Notes: generated by a model from the sequence alone, not told the origin. Shown: positions 9,175 to 17,901, counted from the first letter of the stretch. The stretch: DNA of 44,981 bases from JAPUIN01 sp041580375 (GCA_041580375.1 JBFGDZ010000003.1:1-44981); one strand, 5' to 3'. A program made the numbers and translations.

Positions 9175-9202
9175 AATATCGCGGGCGGAGCGCGTACGGC
9201 AA
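9175..9202 (-). promoter_or_regulatory. Weak promoter candidate upstream of hybrid kinase
   Basis: On the minus strand TTGCCG (9202-9197), a 16-nt spacer and GATATT (9180-9175) each match the sigma70 hexamers at four of six positions, about 65 nt before the kinase ATG. The 9109-9369 gap also contains a small CCGGC-aaaa-GCCGG hairpin (9258-9271) and otherwise nothing recognisable. Confidence 0.25.
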
Positions 9203-9369
9203 ACCCTGACAATATAGGCCGGGGGTCATCCGGACACCACCGTCCGCCACCTGATCGCCGGCAAAAGCCGGAGCGCACCCTGTCCGAAGGCGTCATGATT
9301 CTGACGCACGGGGAAGCGAGTTTGATGATGTGGAGGAGTGACCCGCTCAGCGGTCGCGGAGCGGGAGAT

Positions 9370-9735
9370 TCAGATGGCCGTGGCCAGCTTCACGCTCAGA
9401 ACGCGGCGCAGGTAGTCCAGGTCAAAGGGCTTCGTGATGAAATCGTGAGCCCCCCGTTCGAGCGCGCTTCGGGCCGCTTCCTCGTCCTTGATGCCGCTGA
9501 TCATGAAGACGATGATCGAGGGGTGCTTCTTCCGCAGCTTCTCGAGCGTCGTGAGTCCGTCCATCTTCGGCATGGAGATATCGAGAAAGACGATTTTGGG
9601 ATCGAACTGGCGGGCGATCTCGAGGGCCTGCTGGCCGTCAACGGCTTCCCGGACCTCGTGCCCCTCCCTTCGGAGGAACTCGCACAGCAGACCCCTGATG
9701 GAGTCCTCATCATCGACAACGAGCATCCGCATCAT
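9370..9735 (-). CDS. Stand-alone receiver (CheY-like) response regulator
   Basis: A single REC domain of 121 residues with no output domain. The acidic pocket is in VVDDED (residues 6-11), the phospho-acceptor is D52 in FLDISMP, and the conserved Lys is in FITKPF. It precedes the hybrid kinase on the same strand, and its close relative at 22812-23174 follows the second hybrid kinase. This suggests it is phosphorylated by, or relays to, the kinase receiver. GAGGT lies upstream of a tandem ATG-ATG. Without an output domain it probably acts through protein contacts or phosphorelay. Confidence 0.9.
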   Translation of the reverse strand: MMRMLVVDDEDSIRGLLCEFLRREGHEVREAVDGQQALEIARQFDPKIVFLDISMPKMDGLTTLEKLRKKHPSIIVFMISGIKDEEAARSALERGAHDFITKPFDLDYLRRVLSVKLATAI

Positions 9736-9780
9736 CGGCTGACCTCGATCGCCTGCGCCAGCATACCCGCCACCCGGGAT

Positions 9781-9809
9781 ATCTTAGGCTCCGGGGCGGA
9801 AATCCACAA
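9781..9809 (-). promoter_or_regulatory. Promoter candidate for the stand-alone receiver gene
   Basis: The minus strand reads TTGTGG (9809-9804), a 17-nt spacer and TAAGAT (9786-9781). Transcription would begin about 39 nt before the receiver start at 9735. The -35 matches three of six and the -10 four of six, so support is moderate. Confidence 0.3.
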
Positions 9810-9920
9810 CTGTCAGAATTGCCAGTGGATTGGATCGGCGGAGCGGGAGATGTTCCCGTCGAGGTCGTCCCGGGCATGGAATGTCCGGGGTCCGGACCGT
9901 GGCGGCAGGCGCCGAGGCGG

Positions 9921-10631
9921 CTATCCTCCGGACGTGACGATCCGTGTGCGGACGGCGAACTGGATCAATTCCGCATTCGATTTGATGCCCAGATCCCGCA
10001 TCATGCGGTACTTGTGGAAGGCGATGGTCCTCGGGGCCAGATGGAGGACCGAGGCCACCTGCTTCATGGTGCGCCCTTCCGCGAGCAGCTGCAGGATCTC
10101 CCGCTGGCGGGCGGTCAGCATTGTGGCGGGGCGCCGGCGTCCGCCACCCAGCATGAACGATGTGACCCGCTCGGTATCGATCAGGGGGGTGATGTAGGGC
10201 CGTCCCCGAATCACCTCGCGGATGGCAGTGAACAGCTCCGACGCGGCGGATTTCTTCAGGATGTAGGCGGAGCCGCCGACGCGGAAAGCCTCCGCCGCCA
10301 GATCGGGATCTTCACTCACGGTCAGGAAGACGAGCCTGGTCGACGGCAGCATCGCCTTGACCCGCTGTCCCGCGTCGAGCCCGTTCAGCGACGGCATCCC
10401 GATATCCAGGACGATGACGTCCGGCCTGAGCTCGCGAGCGGCGCGCAGCAGGGCGCGGCCGTCGGCGACACGGCCTACGACGCGGCATTCCGGCTCGAGG
10501 AGCTTTTCGAACGCGTCGAGGAGAAGCTCGTGATCGTCCGCCAGCAGGACCCTCGGTCGCCCGGTCCGGTCGGCGCCGGCTCCGCGGCGACGACGTCCGC
10601 CCGGCCCCCGCGCGGAGGTCCCCGGTTTCAT
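9921..10631 (-). CDS. NarL/FixJ-family response regulator (REC plus LuxR-type HTH)
   Basis: 236 residues. After an Arg/Gly-rich N-terminal tail of about 25 residues comes a receiver with acidic ADDHE (31-35), phospho-acceptor D76 in VLDIGMP and a conserved Lys in ILKKSAAS. A C-terminal LuxR-type helix-turn-helix follows (LTARQREILQLLAEGRT to about residue 230). Its ATG overlaps the stop of the upstream kinase gene in an ATGA arrangement, indicating translational coupling and a cognate pair. Expected to bind DNA as a phosphorylated dimer; targets unknown, with the divergent OprB porin an obvious candidate. Confidence 0.94.
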   Translation of the reverse strand: MKPGTSARGPGGRRRRGAGADRTGRPRVLLADDHELLLDAFEKLLEPECRVVGRVADGRALLRAARELRPDVIVLDIGMPSLNGLDAGQRVKAMLPSTRLVFLTVSEDPDLAAEAFRVGGSAYILKKSAASELFTAIREVIRGRPYITPLIDTERVTSFMLGGGRRRPATMLTARQREILQLLAEGRTMKQVASVLHLAPRTIAFHKYRMMRDLGIKSNAELIQFAVRTRIVTSGG

Positions 10632-12097
10632 GCCGTTCCCCCGTGCGGCCGCGTCACGGGAACCTCGACGTCGATCCGGGTTCCCCGTCCGGGCCCGGAG
10701 TCGATCGTGAATCGACCGTTGACGAGGCGGACGCGCTCGCGCATGCCGATCAGGCCGAGCCCCGCCGTGGATGCGGGATCACCGGGATCGAATCCTCTTC
10801 CCGAGTCGCGAACGCGCAGGCGCACCCATCCGTGGCGTCCGGCGATCTGCACGCCGACGGTTTTCGCCCCGCTGTGCCTCACGGCGTTCTGCAGAGACTC
10901 CTGGCAGATCCGGTACAGGCAGAGTGCGACATCATCTCCCATCGCCTGGGGCACGTGCCTGTGTGTGAACCGCACGTCGATGCGGTGCTGGCGGGAGATC
11001 TCCTCGCACTCGCTGCCGACGGCCGCCACGAGCCCGAGCTGCTCCAGCTTGGCCGGGTGAAGCCGGTGCGACAGTCGATCGACCTCAGTGGAGAGTTCCT
11101 TCACCTGCCCGGAGAGATTCCGTATCCCGTCCGCGAATGCAGGCGGCAGGTCCCGCGTCGAGGCGGCCAGCAGATCGAGTTCCACGGCCAGAAGCGCGAG
11201 ACTCTGATTCAATCCGTCGTGCAGCTCCCGCGCCAGGTGGCCGCGCTCCTCCTCCTGAGCCCGGATCAGCCGTCCGCTCAGCTTCCTGAGGGCGTCCTCG
11301 GCAATCTTCTTGTCGGTGATGTCCCGGCCGACGGACTGGATTTCGATGAGCCTCCCCGTCTCGTCGAAGATTCCGCGATCGGACCACTGCTGCCAGCAGC
11401 CGCTGCCGTCCGGGCGCACGGCCCGATGCTCGTCGACGGCCACTGGGTTGTCCGGCCTGAGGTTTCTGATCTTCTGCAGGATCTGCGGGCGGTCCTCCTC
11501 CGCCACGAGCGGCAGGAAGCTCGTGCCGATCAGTTCGTCGCGGGGTTTTCCGAAGAAGCGGCAGTAGGCGTCGTTCACGAACGTTCGCGTCGTGTCGGGC
11601 GACCAGCGGACGATGAACTCCGTCTGATCTTCGATGATGGCCCTGTACCGGGCCTCGCTGTGCCGGATGATCTCCTCGGCGCGCCGGCTGGCGGAGACAT
11701 CGAACAGGAGGCCTTGAAGGACCGTCGGACGGTCCGGCGCGATCGAGACGCCCCCCAGCTCCCGGATCCAGACGGCGGCGCCGCCGGCGCCGATCATCCT
11801 GTACTCCGCCTCGTAGTCCTCCCGCTTGCGGCACGAGCCGCTCCGGAACGCGATGATCAGGTCGCGATCGTCGGGATGGAGGCGGGATCGCCAGAAGTCG
11901 GGCTCGTACCAGCGCTCCCGCGCGTAGCCGAGGAGCTTCGGAGCCTGTGGACCGACGTAGGTGAAGCGCCAGTCCCTGGCGTCGGCCTCCCAGGGAACCG
12001 CGCTCATCCTCTCGAGAAGCCGCCAGAGGCGATCGGTCCTCTCGCCGGGCAACTGCTCCAACCGCCTCATCCTGCGGGCGTCGGTATCCGGGTTCAC
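10628..12097 (-). CDS. PAS-containing sensor histidine kinase of the NarX/DegS (HisKA_3) type
   Basis: 489 residues from the GTG at 12097, preceded by GAGGG at good spacing. Longer frames upstream add a basic, low-complexity leader that includes the promoter region. Two PAS modules lie at about residues 25-138 and 146-263, followed by HisKA_3 with H293 in ARELHDGLNQ and a HATPase_c domain ending with the GLGLIGMRERV motif. No membrane helix is visible, so it is probably a cytosolic sensor. It is co-transcribed and overlaps by 4 nt with the NarL/FixJ regulator at 9921, its presumed partner. An alternative ATG start lies at 12070. Confidence 0.9.
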   Translation of the reverse strand: MNPDTDARRMRRLEQLPGERTDRLWRLLERMSAVPWEADARDWRFTYVGPQAPKLLGYARERWYEPDFWRSRLHPDDRDLIIAFRSGSCRKREDYEAEYRMIGAGGAAVWIRELGGVSIAPDRPTVLQGLLFDVSASRRAEEIIRHSEARYRAIIEDQTEFIVRWSPDTTRTFVNDAYCRFFGKPRDELIGTSFLPLVAEEDRPQILQKIRNLRPDNPVAVDEHRAVRPDGSGCWQQWSDRGIFDETGRLIEIQSVGRDITDKKIAEDALRKLSGRLIRAQEEERGHLARELHDGLNQSLALLAVELDLLAASTRDLPPAFADGIRNLSGQVKELSTEVDRLSHRLHPAKLEQLGLVAAVGSECEEISRQHRIDVRFTHRHVPQAMGDDVALCLYRICQESLQNAVRHSGAKTVGVQIAGRHGWVRLRVRDSGRGFDPGDPASTAGLGLIGMRERVRLVNGRFTIDSGPGRGTRIDVEVPVTRPHGGTA

Positions 12098-12283
12098 GGG
12101 ATCCCTCGTCGTCCCCCGCGCGGCGCGGGTGCCGGTTTGCGACAGATCACGCGATCGGACGCGGCGAGCGAGAGCTCCCGGGGGGATCGCACGTCGGAGG
12201 GGAACGATCGTCTTCGTCGTCGCCCGTTCGTGCCGGGATCCTCCGGGGCGGTTCGTCGACCACGATCGCGCTGTTGGAATGAA

Positions 12284-12312
12284 TTCATACCCCCGCGGTG
12301 TCGGGCTGTCAA
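12284..12312 (-). promoter_or_regulatory. Sigma70 promoter candidate for the HisKA_3 kinase operon
   Basis: On the minus strand a perfect TTGACA (12312-12307) is followed by a 17-nt spacer and TATGAA (12289-12284). This lies inside the 335-nt gap (12098-12432) that separates the kinase from the divergent porin, giving a leader of about 180 nt. The -10 overlaps the palindrome TGAATTCA. Confidence 0.5.
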
Positions 12313-12346
12313 GAAAAAAGGGAATCTGCGCGAAGCCCGGAGACGC

Positions 12347-12355
12347 TGCTAGAAT
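12347..12355 (+). promoter_or_regulatory. Extended -10 promoter candidate for the OprB-like porin
   Basis: TGCTAGAAT has the TGn extension followed by TAGAAT (five of six matches), with no good -35. Transcription would start near 12362, about 70 nt before the porin TTG start. It is divergent from the kinase promoter 40 nt away, so one regulator bound here could control both. Confidence 0.4.
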
Positions 12356-12432
12356 CGCCGACCGACCGGGCGGACGGGACGCCCCGTCAAGGGCGCGCCC
12401 GCGGCCCGTCGGGGCGCACCGAGGGAGGTCCA

Positions 12433-13743
12433 TTGAAGCGACGTGCAGCCTCGATCGCGCTCGCCGTGATCCTTCTCGGCCCCGGAGCGGCGCTTGCGGA
12501 CGATGATTCAGGCCCCTGGTGGCGGGCCGAAGCGCTGACCGGGGACTGGGGCGGTCGGCGCGCCAGTCTGGGCGCGCGCGGAATCGGACTCGAGGCGGTC
12601 TACACGGCCGAGGTGTTCTCGAACCGTTCCGGAGGCGTCTCGCGCGGATCCGAGTATCTCGACAACGTCGATCTGATCCTCACGCTCGACGCCGAGAGAG
12701 CGTTCGGCTGGGACGGGACGAGTTTCCTCCTGTACGTTCTGGGAAACCAGGGGGGCGATCCGAGCGACCGGATCGGCGACGCGCAGACCGCGAGCAACAT
12801 CGCCGCGCCCGACACGTGGAAAATCTACGAGGCGTGGTCGGAGATGCAGATCGGCGCGCGGCTCACGCTCCTCACCGGCCTCTACGATCTCAACTCGGAG
12901 TTCGACGTCATCGAGGCGAGCCGGATGTTCATCAACAGCTCGCACGGGATCGGGGCCGATTACGCTCAGAGCGGCCGCAATGGACCGTCGATCTTTCCGA
13001 CGACGTCCGTCGCGCTGCGCGCCAGGTACCATCCCACGCTCGGTTTCTACGTGCAGGGCGCGATCCTGGATGGCGTGGCGGGCGATCCGGACGATCCCGG
13101 GGGAACGCAGATCATCCTCGGCGAAGAGGATGGACTCCTCCTCGCCGGCGAGGCAGCCTGGCTGTATGGCGCGGCGGCCGATGTTCCTCCGGAGGCGCGG
13201 CGCCATCGGGTCCGCCGCATCGGGCGGCTCAAGGACTGGGGCTACGAAGGCAAGATCGCGCTCGGCCTCTGGTCCTACACGGAGCGATCGATGGATCTCC
13301 TGCAAGGGGGCGGTCCGGCGCAACGCAGCAGGAGCCGGGGAGCCTACCTGCTCGCGGAGCGGCAGGTCTTCCGTCACCGGGACGATCCGGAACGCGGTCT
13401 CGATCTGTTCGCCCGGTTCGGCATCGCGGACAGCCGCGTGAACCGGTTCGGCTCTTATTTCGGGGCGGGCCTCGTCTACACGGGACCGTTCCCCCGGAGA
13501 CATGCCGATCGGATCGGGCTCGCCGTCGCGGCGGCGATCAACGGCGGTGATTTCGAACGCGCACAGAGCATGGCCGGCATGCCGGTGGAGGACGCCGAGG
13601 TGGTCCTGGAGCTGACCTACCTCGCGCAGATCCTGCCGTGGCTCGCGATCCAGCCCGATCTGCAGTACGTCATCAATCCGGACACGGATCCGTCCAGGCA
13701 GGACGCGTTCGCGGCGGGCCTGAGGGTCGCGATCTCGTTTTGA
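12433..13743 (+). CDS. OprB-family carbohydrate-selective porin
   Basis: 436 residues starting at TTG, which follows GGGAGG (12423-12428) and begins a clear signal peptide (KRRAASIALAVILLGPGAALA). No ATG lies nearby in frame. The mature N-terminus (LTGDWGGRRASLGARGI) is the standard OprB signature. Further blocks such as GLYDLNSEFDVIEASRMFINSSHGIG and a final Phe (RVAISF) fit an outer-membrane beta-barrel. Family members pass sugars across the outer membrane. The adjacent divergent two-component pair may regulate it, but no sugar catabolic genes are present. Confidence 0.9.
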   Translation: MKRRAASIALAVILLGPGAALADDDSGPWWRAEALTGDWGGRRASLGARGIGLEAVYTAEVFSNRSGGVSRGSEYLDNVDLILTLDAERAFGWDGTSFLLYVLGNQGGDPSDRIGDAQTASNIAAPDTWKIYEAWSEMQIGARLTLLTGLYDLNSEFDVIEASRMFINSSHGIGADYAQSGRNGPSIFPTTSVALRARYHPTLGFYVQGAILDGVAGDPDDPGGTQIILGEEDGLLLAGEAAWLYGAAADVPPEARRHRVRRIGRLKDWGYEGKIALGLWSYTERSMDLLQGGGPAQRSRSRGAYLLAERQVFRHRDDPERGLDLFARFGIADSRVNRFGSYFGAGLVYTGPFPRRHADRIGLAVAAAINGGDFERAQSMAGMPVEDAEVVLELTYLAQILPWLAIQPDLQYVINPDTDPSRQDAFAAGLRVAISF

Positions 13744-13809
13744 GTCCGCCGCCGCGGCCGGAGCGGCCCTCGCAGCCACGGGGGCATCGACCCGGGGTTC
13801 CCGGATCGT

Positions 13810-14277
13810 TCAATCTCCAGAGCCCGTTTCCTGGTAGAGAACCCGCTGGAACAGCTCCGTCTCGTCGTGCTCGTGCTGGGCGAGCCGTTCCAGGGCGGAG
13901 ATCGTCCACCGGCGCAGGTGGGGATTCTCGGGGTTTTTCCCCTCGGAATAGATCATCACGGCTCCGAGAATGGATCGAAAATCGGCGAGGATCCGATCGT
14001 GATCGTGACGCAGGCTCTCGAAGGCGCGCAGCACGTGGGGACGCTTGATCGACAGTTCGCGCAATGTGTCCGAGATCTCCTCGGCGCGGAAGTGGCGGAC
14101 GAGCCTGTCATGGAGGTTCATGAGCTTCCCCGCCATCTTCGTCGCCCATCCGTGACTGCCGCGGGCGCCGGCTCGAGGACGTGGTTGATCGAGAAACGTC
14201 CGCAAATCCTCGATCACGCCCTCCACGGCGCGCTGTTGTTTGAGAAGATCCTCGACCTCGTGTCGGACATCGGTCAT
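13810..14277 (-). CDS. Hemerythrin-like HHE cation-binding domain protein
   Basis: 155 residues from the ATG at 14277, preceded by GGAGAG; a longer GTG-initiated frame is not supported. An all-helical protein with spaced His/Glu iron ligands: NLHDRLVRHFRAEE, LRHDHDRIL and QHEHDETELFQ. This pattern fits hemerythrin/HHE proteins that bind a diiron centre for O2 or NO sensing, or iron handling. It is cytoplasmic, with no signal peptide. Convergent with the porin and divergent from the radical SAM gene. Regulatory versus storage role cannot be told from sequence. Confidence 0.85.
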   Translation of the reverse strand: MTDVRHEVEDLLKQQRAVEGVIEDLRTFLDQPRPRAGARGSHGWATKMAGKLMNLHDRLVRHFRAEEISDTLRELSIKRPHVLRAFESLRHDHDRILADFRSILGAVMIYSEGKNPENPHLRRWTISALERLAQHEHDETELFQRVLYQETGSGD

Positions 14278-14410
14278 GGGCTCTCCGATGAGGCGGCCTC
14301 CGTGGCGGAGATGCGCATGGGTGCTACGTCGATCTCGCTTCCATTCTAACCGCATCCGCGCCACCGCCGGGACACGAATTCGGAGGAGACGGAGCGCGAT
14401 GTGGGGCCAA

Positions 14411-14439
14411 TTGCATTTCACGGGGATCGGGTGTAAAGT
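14411..14439 (+). promoter_or_regulatory. Promoter candidate upstream of the radical SAM gene
   Basis: TTGCAT (14411-14416), a 17-nt spacer and TAAAGT (14434-14439). The predicted start near 14446 would leave almost no leader for an ATG at 14451, which supports use of the ATG at 14502 instead. The -35 matches three of six and the -10 four of six, so this is weak. Confidence 0.25.
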
Positions 14440-14501
14440 GCACGCGCTGAATGGCCCTCGAGCGCATCGTGGCACGTGATGAAAGCGGGGACATACCGAG
14501 C

Positions 14502-16268
14502 ATGACGCAGACGATCGGCCATCTCATTTGCCTCACTCCGCAGGAATCCTACGTCGTCGACGAACCGGTTCGTAAGGTCGGCGTGATCGGACGCCTCGAG
14601 CGTCTGGCGGGGCCATTCGTCCGGAGCCCGGGCATCGGGTTTCCTTATCTGGTCGGGTTTTTCCGCAAGAACGGGATTCTGGACGACTCCACGGCGATCG
14701 TCGTTCAGCACGACCGCATCGAGGGGCCGACGCCCTTCACGGACATCCTGAAGAACAAGATGGACGCCGGCCGCGGGGGTCAGGATGTCCTCTTTATCAC
14801 GGCCTATACGAACTCGGCGCGCGAGGCCTTCCGCCGGGCGCGGGAGGCGCGCGCAGCGTACGCCGCCATCGGCCGCAGGCTCACCGTCGTGCTCGGGGGC
14901 GCCCACGCCTCGGCCACCGTGGACGAAGGCACGCGGCACGGGCACGTCGACGCGGTCGTCGCCGGGGAGGGCGAGTGGGCCGCTGCGGAGCTGCTCGAGG
15001 ACGTCCGGCACGGCAGGCCGATTCGGCCGCTTTACCGGGCCGAGTTCGGCGCGATCCGGGGACGCAACACGCTCGCCATCGACATGGGGATCTGGCGCGG
15101 ATTGAGACCGATGCCCCAGCAGATCCTGGCCTCGTCCACGCTGGCCCGGGGATGCAAGCTCGATTGTCATTTCTGCGCCGTCAAGCTCACGAACGGCCCG
15201 AAGGTCCGCAACCGCGACGTTCATGACGTCGTGAACGAGCTGCAGACCCAGGGGCCGGTGTTCACGAGGAAGACGATCGATCAGGTGGGACCGGGCTTCT
15301 ACAACGGGGTGCTGAAGGCGCTGGTCCGGTTGCCGATCATCGGGCGCCGTTACGGTGACCGCCTGATCGCCAACATGGGGCCCGGGTACACGAATCAGTT
15401 CTTCCTTTGGGACGACAATCTCTACAACGCCGCGGGTTCGCTCCGGGCGCTGTGCGACGCGGTCCGGCCTCTGGGCCGTCCGTGGTCGTCCCAATTGACG
15501 ATGGACATCGTCGAGAAGCCCGAACTGCTGGATCTGGCCTACGCGAGCGGATGCCGCACGCTGCTGCTTGGCATCGAGTCGGTCAACCAGTCGGCGATCG
15601 ACGGATTGGGGAAATGGTCGAACAGCACCGGCAACAGGATGGTCGACATGGTGAGCCGCGTGCACGACGCGGGCATCAGCATCCTGGGGGCATTCGTCTT
15701 CGGTCTCGACGGGGACGATCCCTCCGTGTTCGACCGGACGCTCGAGTTCGTCTACAAGACGGGGATCGACTTCATCATCGCCAACATCATCCAGCCCTAC
15801 CCCGGGACCGGGACGTTTCACGACGCCGTCGCCCGCGACGACTTTCTGCCATGGGCGTCATGCCCGGCCGACTCGGACGTTCCCATGGACTACAACTGGC
15901 CTCTGTTCGACGGCGCCCACGTGCTGATCCGCCCGCAAGGTATGAGCGTCGATCAGCTGCAGGAGGGGTACTACTATTTCCTGCGCGAGTCGTACTCGAT
16001 GCGGGGCATTCTGCGCCGCTTCCGGGGAAGACCGCACGAGATCGGAGCCGGGATCTCCCACTTCACCCGCAACTACCTCATCAGCCGTTACGGGATGACG
16101 AAGACCATGCACGCGATCCGGAGGAAGGGCTCGAGCGGCGTCAGTTGCGCGGCGACGGCGGAGACGCGGCCTTCCGAACGGGACAGCCTGCAGGCGCTGC
16201 TCTCCCACCGGCCGGAATCCCGGCCGAAGCTGAAGACGGAATCGGCGACGGTTCGCGTTCAGTCTTGA
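14502..16268 (+). CDS. B12-binding-domain radical SAM protein
   Basis: 588 residues. The N-terminal region has a B12-binding-like Rossmann segment (VVLGGAHAS and VVAGEGEWAAAELL near 129-166) but no clear DxHxxG cobalamin motif. It is followed by a radical SAM barrel with the 4Fe-4S motif C218-x3-C222-x2-C225 (CKLDCHFC), then LGIESVNQSAIDGLGK and IIQPYPGTG blocks typical of the class. A C-terminal helical region contains an aromatic stretch (EGYYYFLRESYSM). Such proteins perform radical methylation or C-C chemistry on lipids, cofactors or natural products. It converges with the fatty-acid desaturase, so a lipid substrate is conceivable but unproven. The ATG at 14451 is an alternative start. 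Confidence 0.85.
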   Translation: MTQTIGHLICLTPQESYVVDEPVRKVGVIGRLERLAGPFVRSPGIGFPYLVGFFRKNGILDDSTAIVVQHDRIEGPTPFTDILKNKMDAGRGGQDVLFITAYTNSAREAFRRAREARAAYAAIGRRLTVVLGGAHASATVDEGTRHGHVDAVVAGEGEWAAAELLEDVRHGRPIRPLYRAEFGAIRGRNTLAIDMGIWRGLRPMPQQILASSTLARGCKLDCHFCAVKLTNGPKVRNRDVHDVVNELQTQGPVFTRKTIDQVGPGFYNGVLKALVRLPIIGRRYGDRLIANMGPGYTNQFFLWDDNLYNAAGSLRALCDAVRPLGRPWSSQLTMDIVEKPELLDLAYASGCRTLLLGIESVNQSAIDGLGKWSNSTGNRMVDMVSRVHDAGISILGAFVFGLDGDDPSVFDRTLEFVYKTGIDFIIANIIQPYPGTGTFHDAVARDDFLPWASCPADSDVPMDYNWPLFDGAHVLIRPQGMSVDQLQEGYYYFLRESYSMRGILRRFRGRPHEIGAGISHFTRNYLISRYGMTKTMHAIRRKGSSGVSCAATAETRPSERDSLQALLSHRPESRPKLKTESATVRVQS

Positions 16269-16289
16269 GGTAACGGGGATTCCGCCCCG

Positions 16290-17435
16290 TCAGGCCGCGG
16301 CGGGGAGGACGTCCAGCACGTGCGTGCACATCCTGGACCAGGCCTTCCAATCCTCATGCAGGCTGTGGCGCAGAGCGTCGATCTCGGCCTGCAGCCCGGC
16401 CAGGGCGGTGCCTGCCCGCCCCTTCTGCGGGGGGCTCTTGAGCTGAGCGGAGAGTTCCGCGATGCGCGAGAGTTTCGTCCGCATCGTCTCCGCCAGGTGA
16501 AGGATCCTCTGCTCCAGTTCTGAGCGGGCGCTGTGCCCCTTCTCCCGCAAGGTCTTCAGGAGCAGCTTGCAGTCCTCCCCGACGAGCCGGCGGCGGATGC
16601 GGTAGATGTCGAAGCGCACGAGATCACGCGCAAGACCGACACGGCTGAGGAGCCAGATGACCCACTTGGTCGGATCGAAGTGGTACCAGCGCAGACCGTT
16701 GCGGTAGTCGGACGGGAATGTGTGGTGGTAGTTGTGATATCCCTCGCCGACCGTCAGGAAGGCGAGGATGAAATTGTCGACGGCCGACTGTTCCCTCGAG
16801 AAGCTCCTCGATCCCCAGGTGTGGGCGAGTGAGTTCACGAACCACGTGAGGTGGTGCGACACGAGCAGGCGCGTCCACCAGACGAGCACGAACGCGCCCA
16901 GATAGTCTCCGAAGTACCACCCGATCCCGGCGCAGACGAGCGCATTCGTGACGAGGCTGAGGACGAAATGATATTTGTGCTGAAAAAGGACGAGCCTGTT
17001 CTCGAGAAGATCGGAGACGCGTTCCGGCTCGACGGGGTTCGGTTTGAAGAACATCCAGAGGATGTGCGCGTACCAGAACCCCTTCTTGATGGAGTAGGGA
17101 TCCCGATCGGTGTCGACGTAGGAGTGATGGAGGCGATGATCGTGCGCCCACTCGAGAACGCTTCCCTGGGTGGCCAGATTGCCCAGGAAGAGCAGCGCGG
17201 TTTCCGCAGCCTTGTTCATCTTGTATGCGCGGTGAGCGTAAAAGCGGTGGTAGGCGGCGCCGATGCCGATCTCGGAGAGGAACAGGAGCGCCACCGCCGC
17301 GGCGATCAATCCCGCGCCCGGAGGGCGATGATAAAAATAGAAAGGAAGTCCGATCAGGAGCGCCAGGTGATAACCGAGGATGAACCCGAGGGTGGGCCAG
17401 TTGATCGCGCGGGTATCGGCAGTCCGGATCCTCAC
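16290..17435 (-). CDS. Acyl-CoA/lipid delta-9-type fatty acid desaturase
   Basis: 381 residues from a GTG at 17435 preceded by GGGAG. Membrane-bound diiron desaturase with the three histidine boxes H63RFYAH68, H100RLHH104 and H234NYHH238, plus NSLAHTWG, and four hydrophobic segments. The family introduces a cis double bond into fatty acyl chains and so increases membrane fluidity. After about residue 290 there is a charged, heptad-like C-terminal extension of some 90 residues that I do not know from typical bacterial desaturases. It lies third in a minus-strand series after cold-shock and RRM genes, consistent with cold adaptation. Confidence 0.93.
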   Translation of the reverse strand: MRIRTADTRAINWPTLGFILGYHLALLIGLPFYFYHRPPGAGLIAAAVALLFLSEIGIGAAYHRFYAHRAYKMNKAAETALLFLGNLATQGSVLEWAHDHRLHHSYVDTDRDPYSIKKGFWYAHILWMFFKPNPVEPERVSDLLENRLVLFQHKYHFVLSLVTNALVCAGIGWYFGDYLGAFVLVWWTRLLVSHHLTWFVNSLAHTWGSRSFSREQSAVDNFILAFLTVGEGYHNYHHTFPSDYRNGLRWYHFDPTKWVIWLLSRVGLARDLVRFDIYRIRRRLVGEDCKLLLKTLREKGHSARSELEQRILHLAETMRTKLSRIAELSAQLKSPPQKGRAGTALAGLQAEIDALRHSLHEDWKAWSRMCTHVLDVLPAAA

Positions 17436-17495
17436 AGTGGAAATCTCCCAGAATCGATCGTGCGTCGGATTGCGATGAGTCCGTGAGCCGGAGAC

Positions 17496-17876
17496 CTAGA
17501 GGCTGCGCCTCTTGCCCCGCAGACCCCTCCGGCTTCCCCGGTTCTTCTTGAAGCGCGGCCCCCCCGGGGGGCCCTGTCGGCGGCCGAACCCGGATGATGG
17601 CCTGAAGCCGCGCGCCGGGCCTCCCTCGCTCCGCTCGCGGGCCTCACGGACGTTGATTGCCCTGCCCTGCAGCTCCCGGCCGTCGAGCTCGGCGATGGCG
17701 CGGCGGGCCTCGTCGGCCGAGCCCATCTCCACGAAGCCGAAACCGCGGGACCGGCCTGTGACCCGGTCGCGAACCACCGTGGCGGACCCGCAGGTCCCGG
17801 CGGTCGAGAACAGATCAGACAGATCGGAATCTGCGGTCTCGAATGCGAGGTTTCCGACGAACAGTTTGTGGCTCAT
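17496..17876 (-). CDS. RRM-domain RNA-binding protein
   Basis: 126 residues: one RNA recognition motif (about 1-80) with RNP2 LFVGNL and RNP1 RGFGFVEM, then an Arg/Gly/Pro-rich basic tail (to 126) like that of cyanobacterial and proteobacterial Rbp proteins. Those relatives are often cold-induced and act as RNA chaperones. It lies between a cold-shock protein gene (72 nt upstream, with a hairpin in the gap) and the desaturase gene (60 nt downstream). Cytoplasmic. Confidence 0.94.
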   Translation of the reverse strand: MSHKLFVGNLAFETADSDLSDLFSTAGTCGSATVVRDRVTGRSRGFGFVEMGSADEARRAIAELDGRELQGRAINVREARERSEGGPARGFRPSSGFGRRQGPPGGPRFKKNRGSRRGLRGKRRSL

Positions 17877-17901
17877 CGTGCGCTCATCTTCGGGGAGTGC
17901 C

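Noticed and set aside
12098..12433. Longer N-terminus of the HisKA_3 kinase
   Set aside because: The frame runs through the divergent promoter region and its extra residues are basic and low-complexity.
14451..14501. Longer start for the radical SAM protein
   Set aside because: The extra 17 residues are unlike the family, and the putative promoter leaves no room for a leader at 14451.
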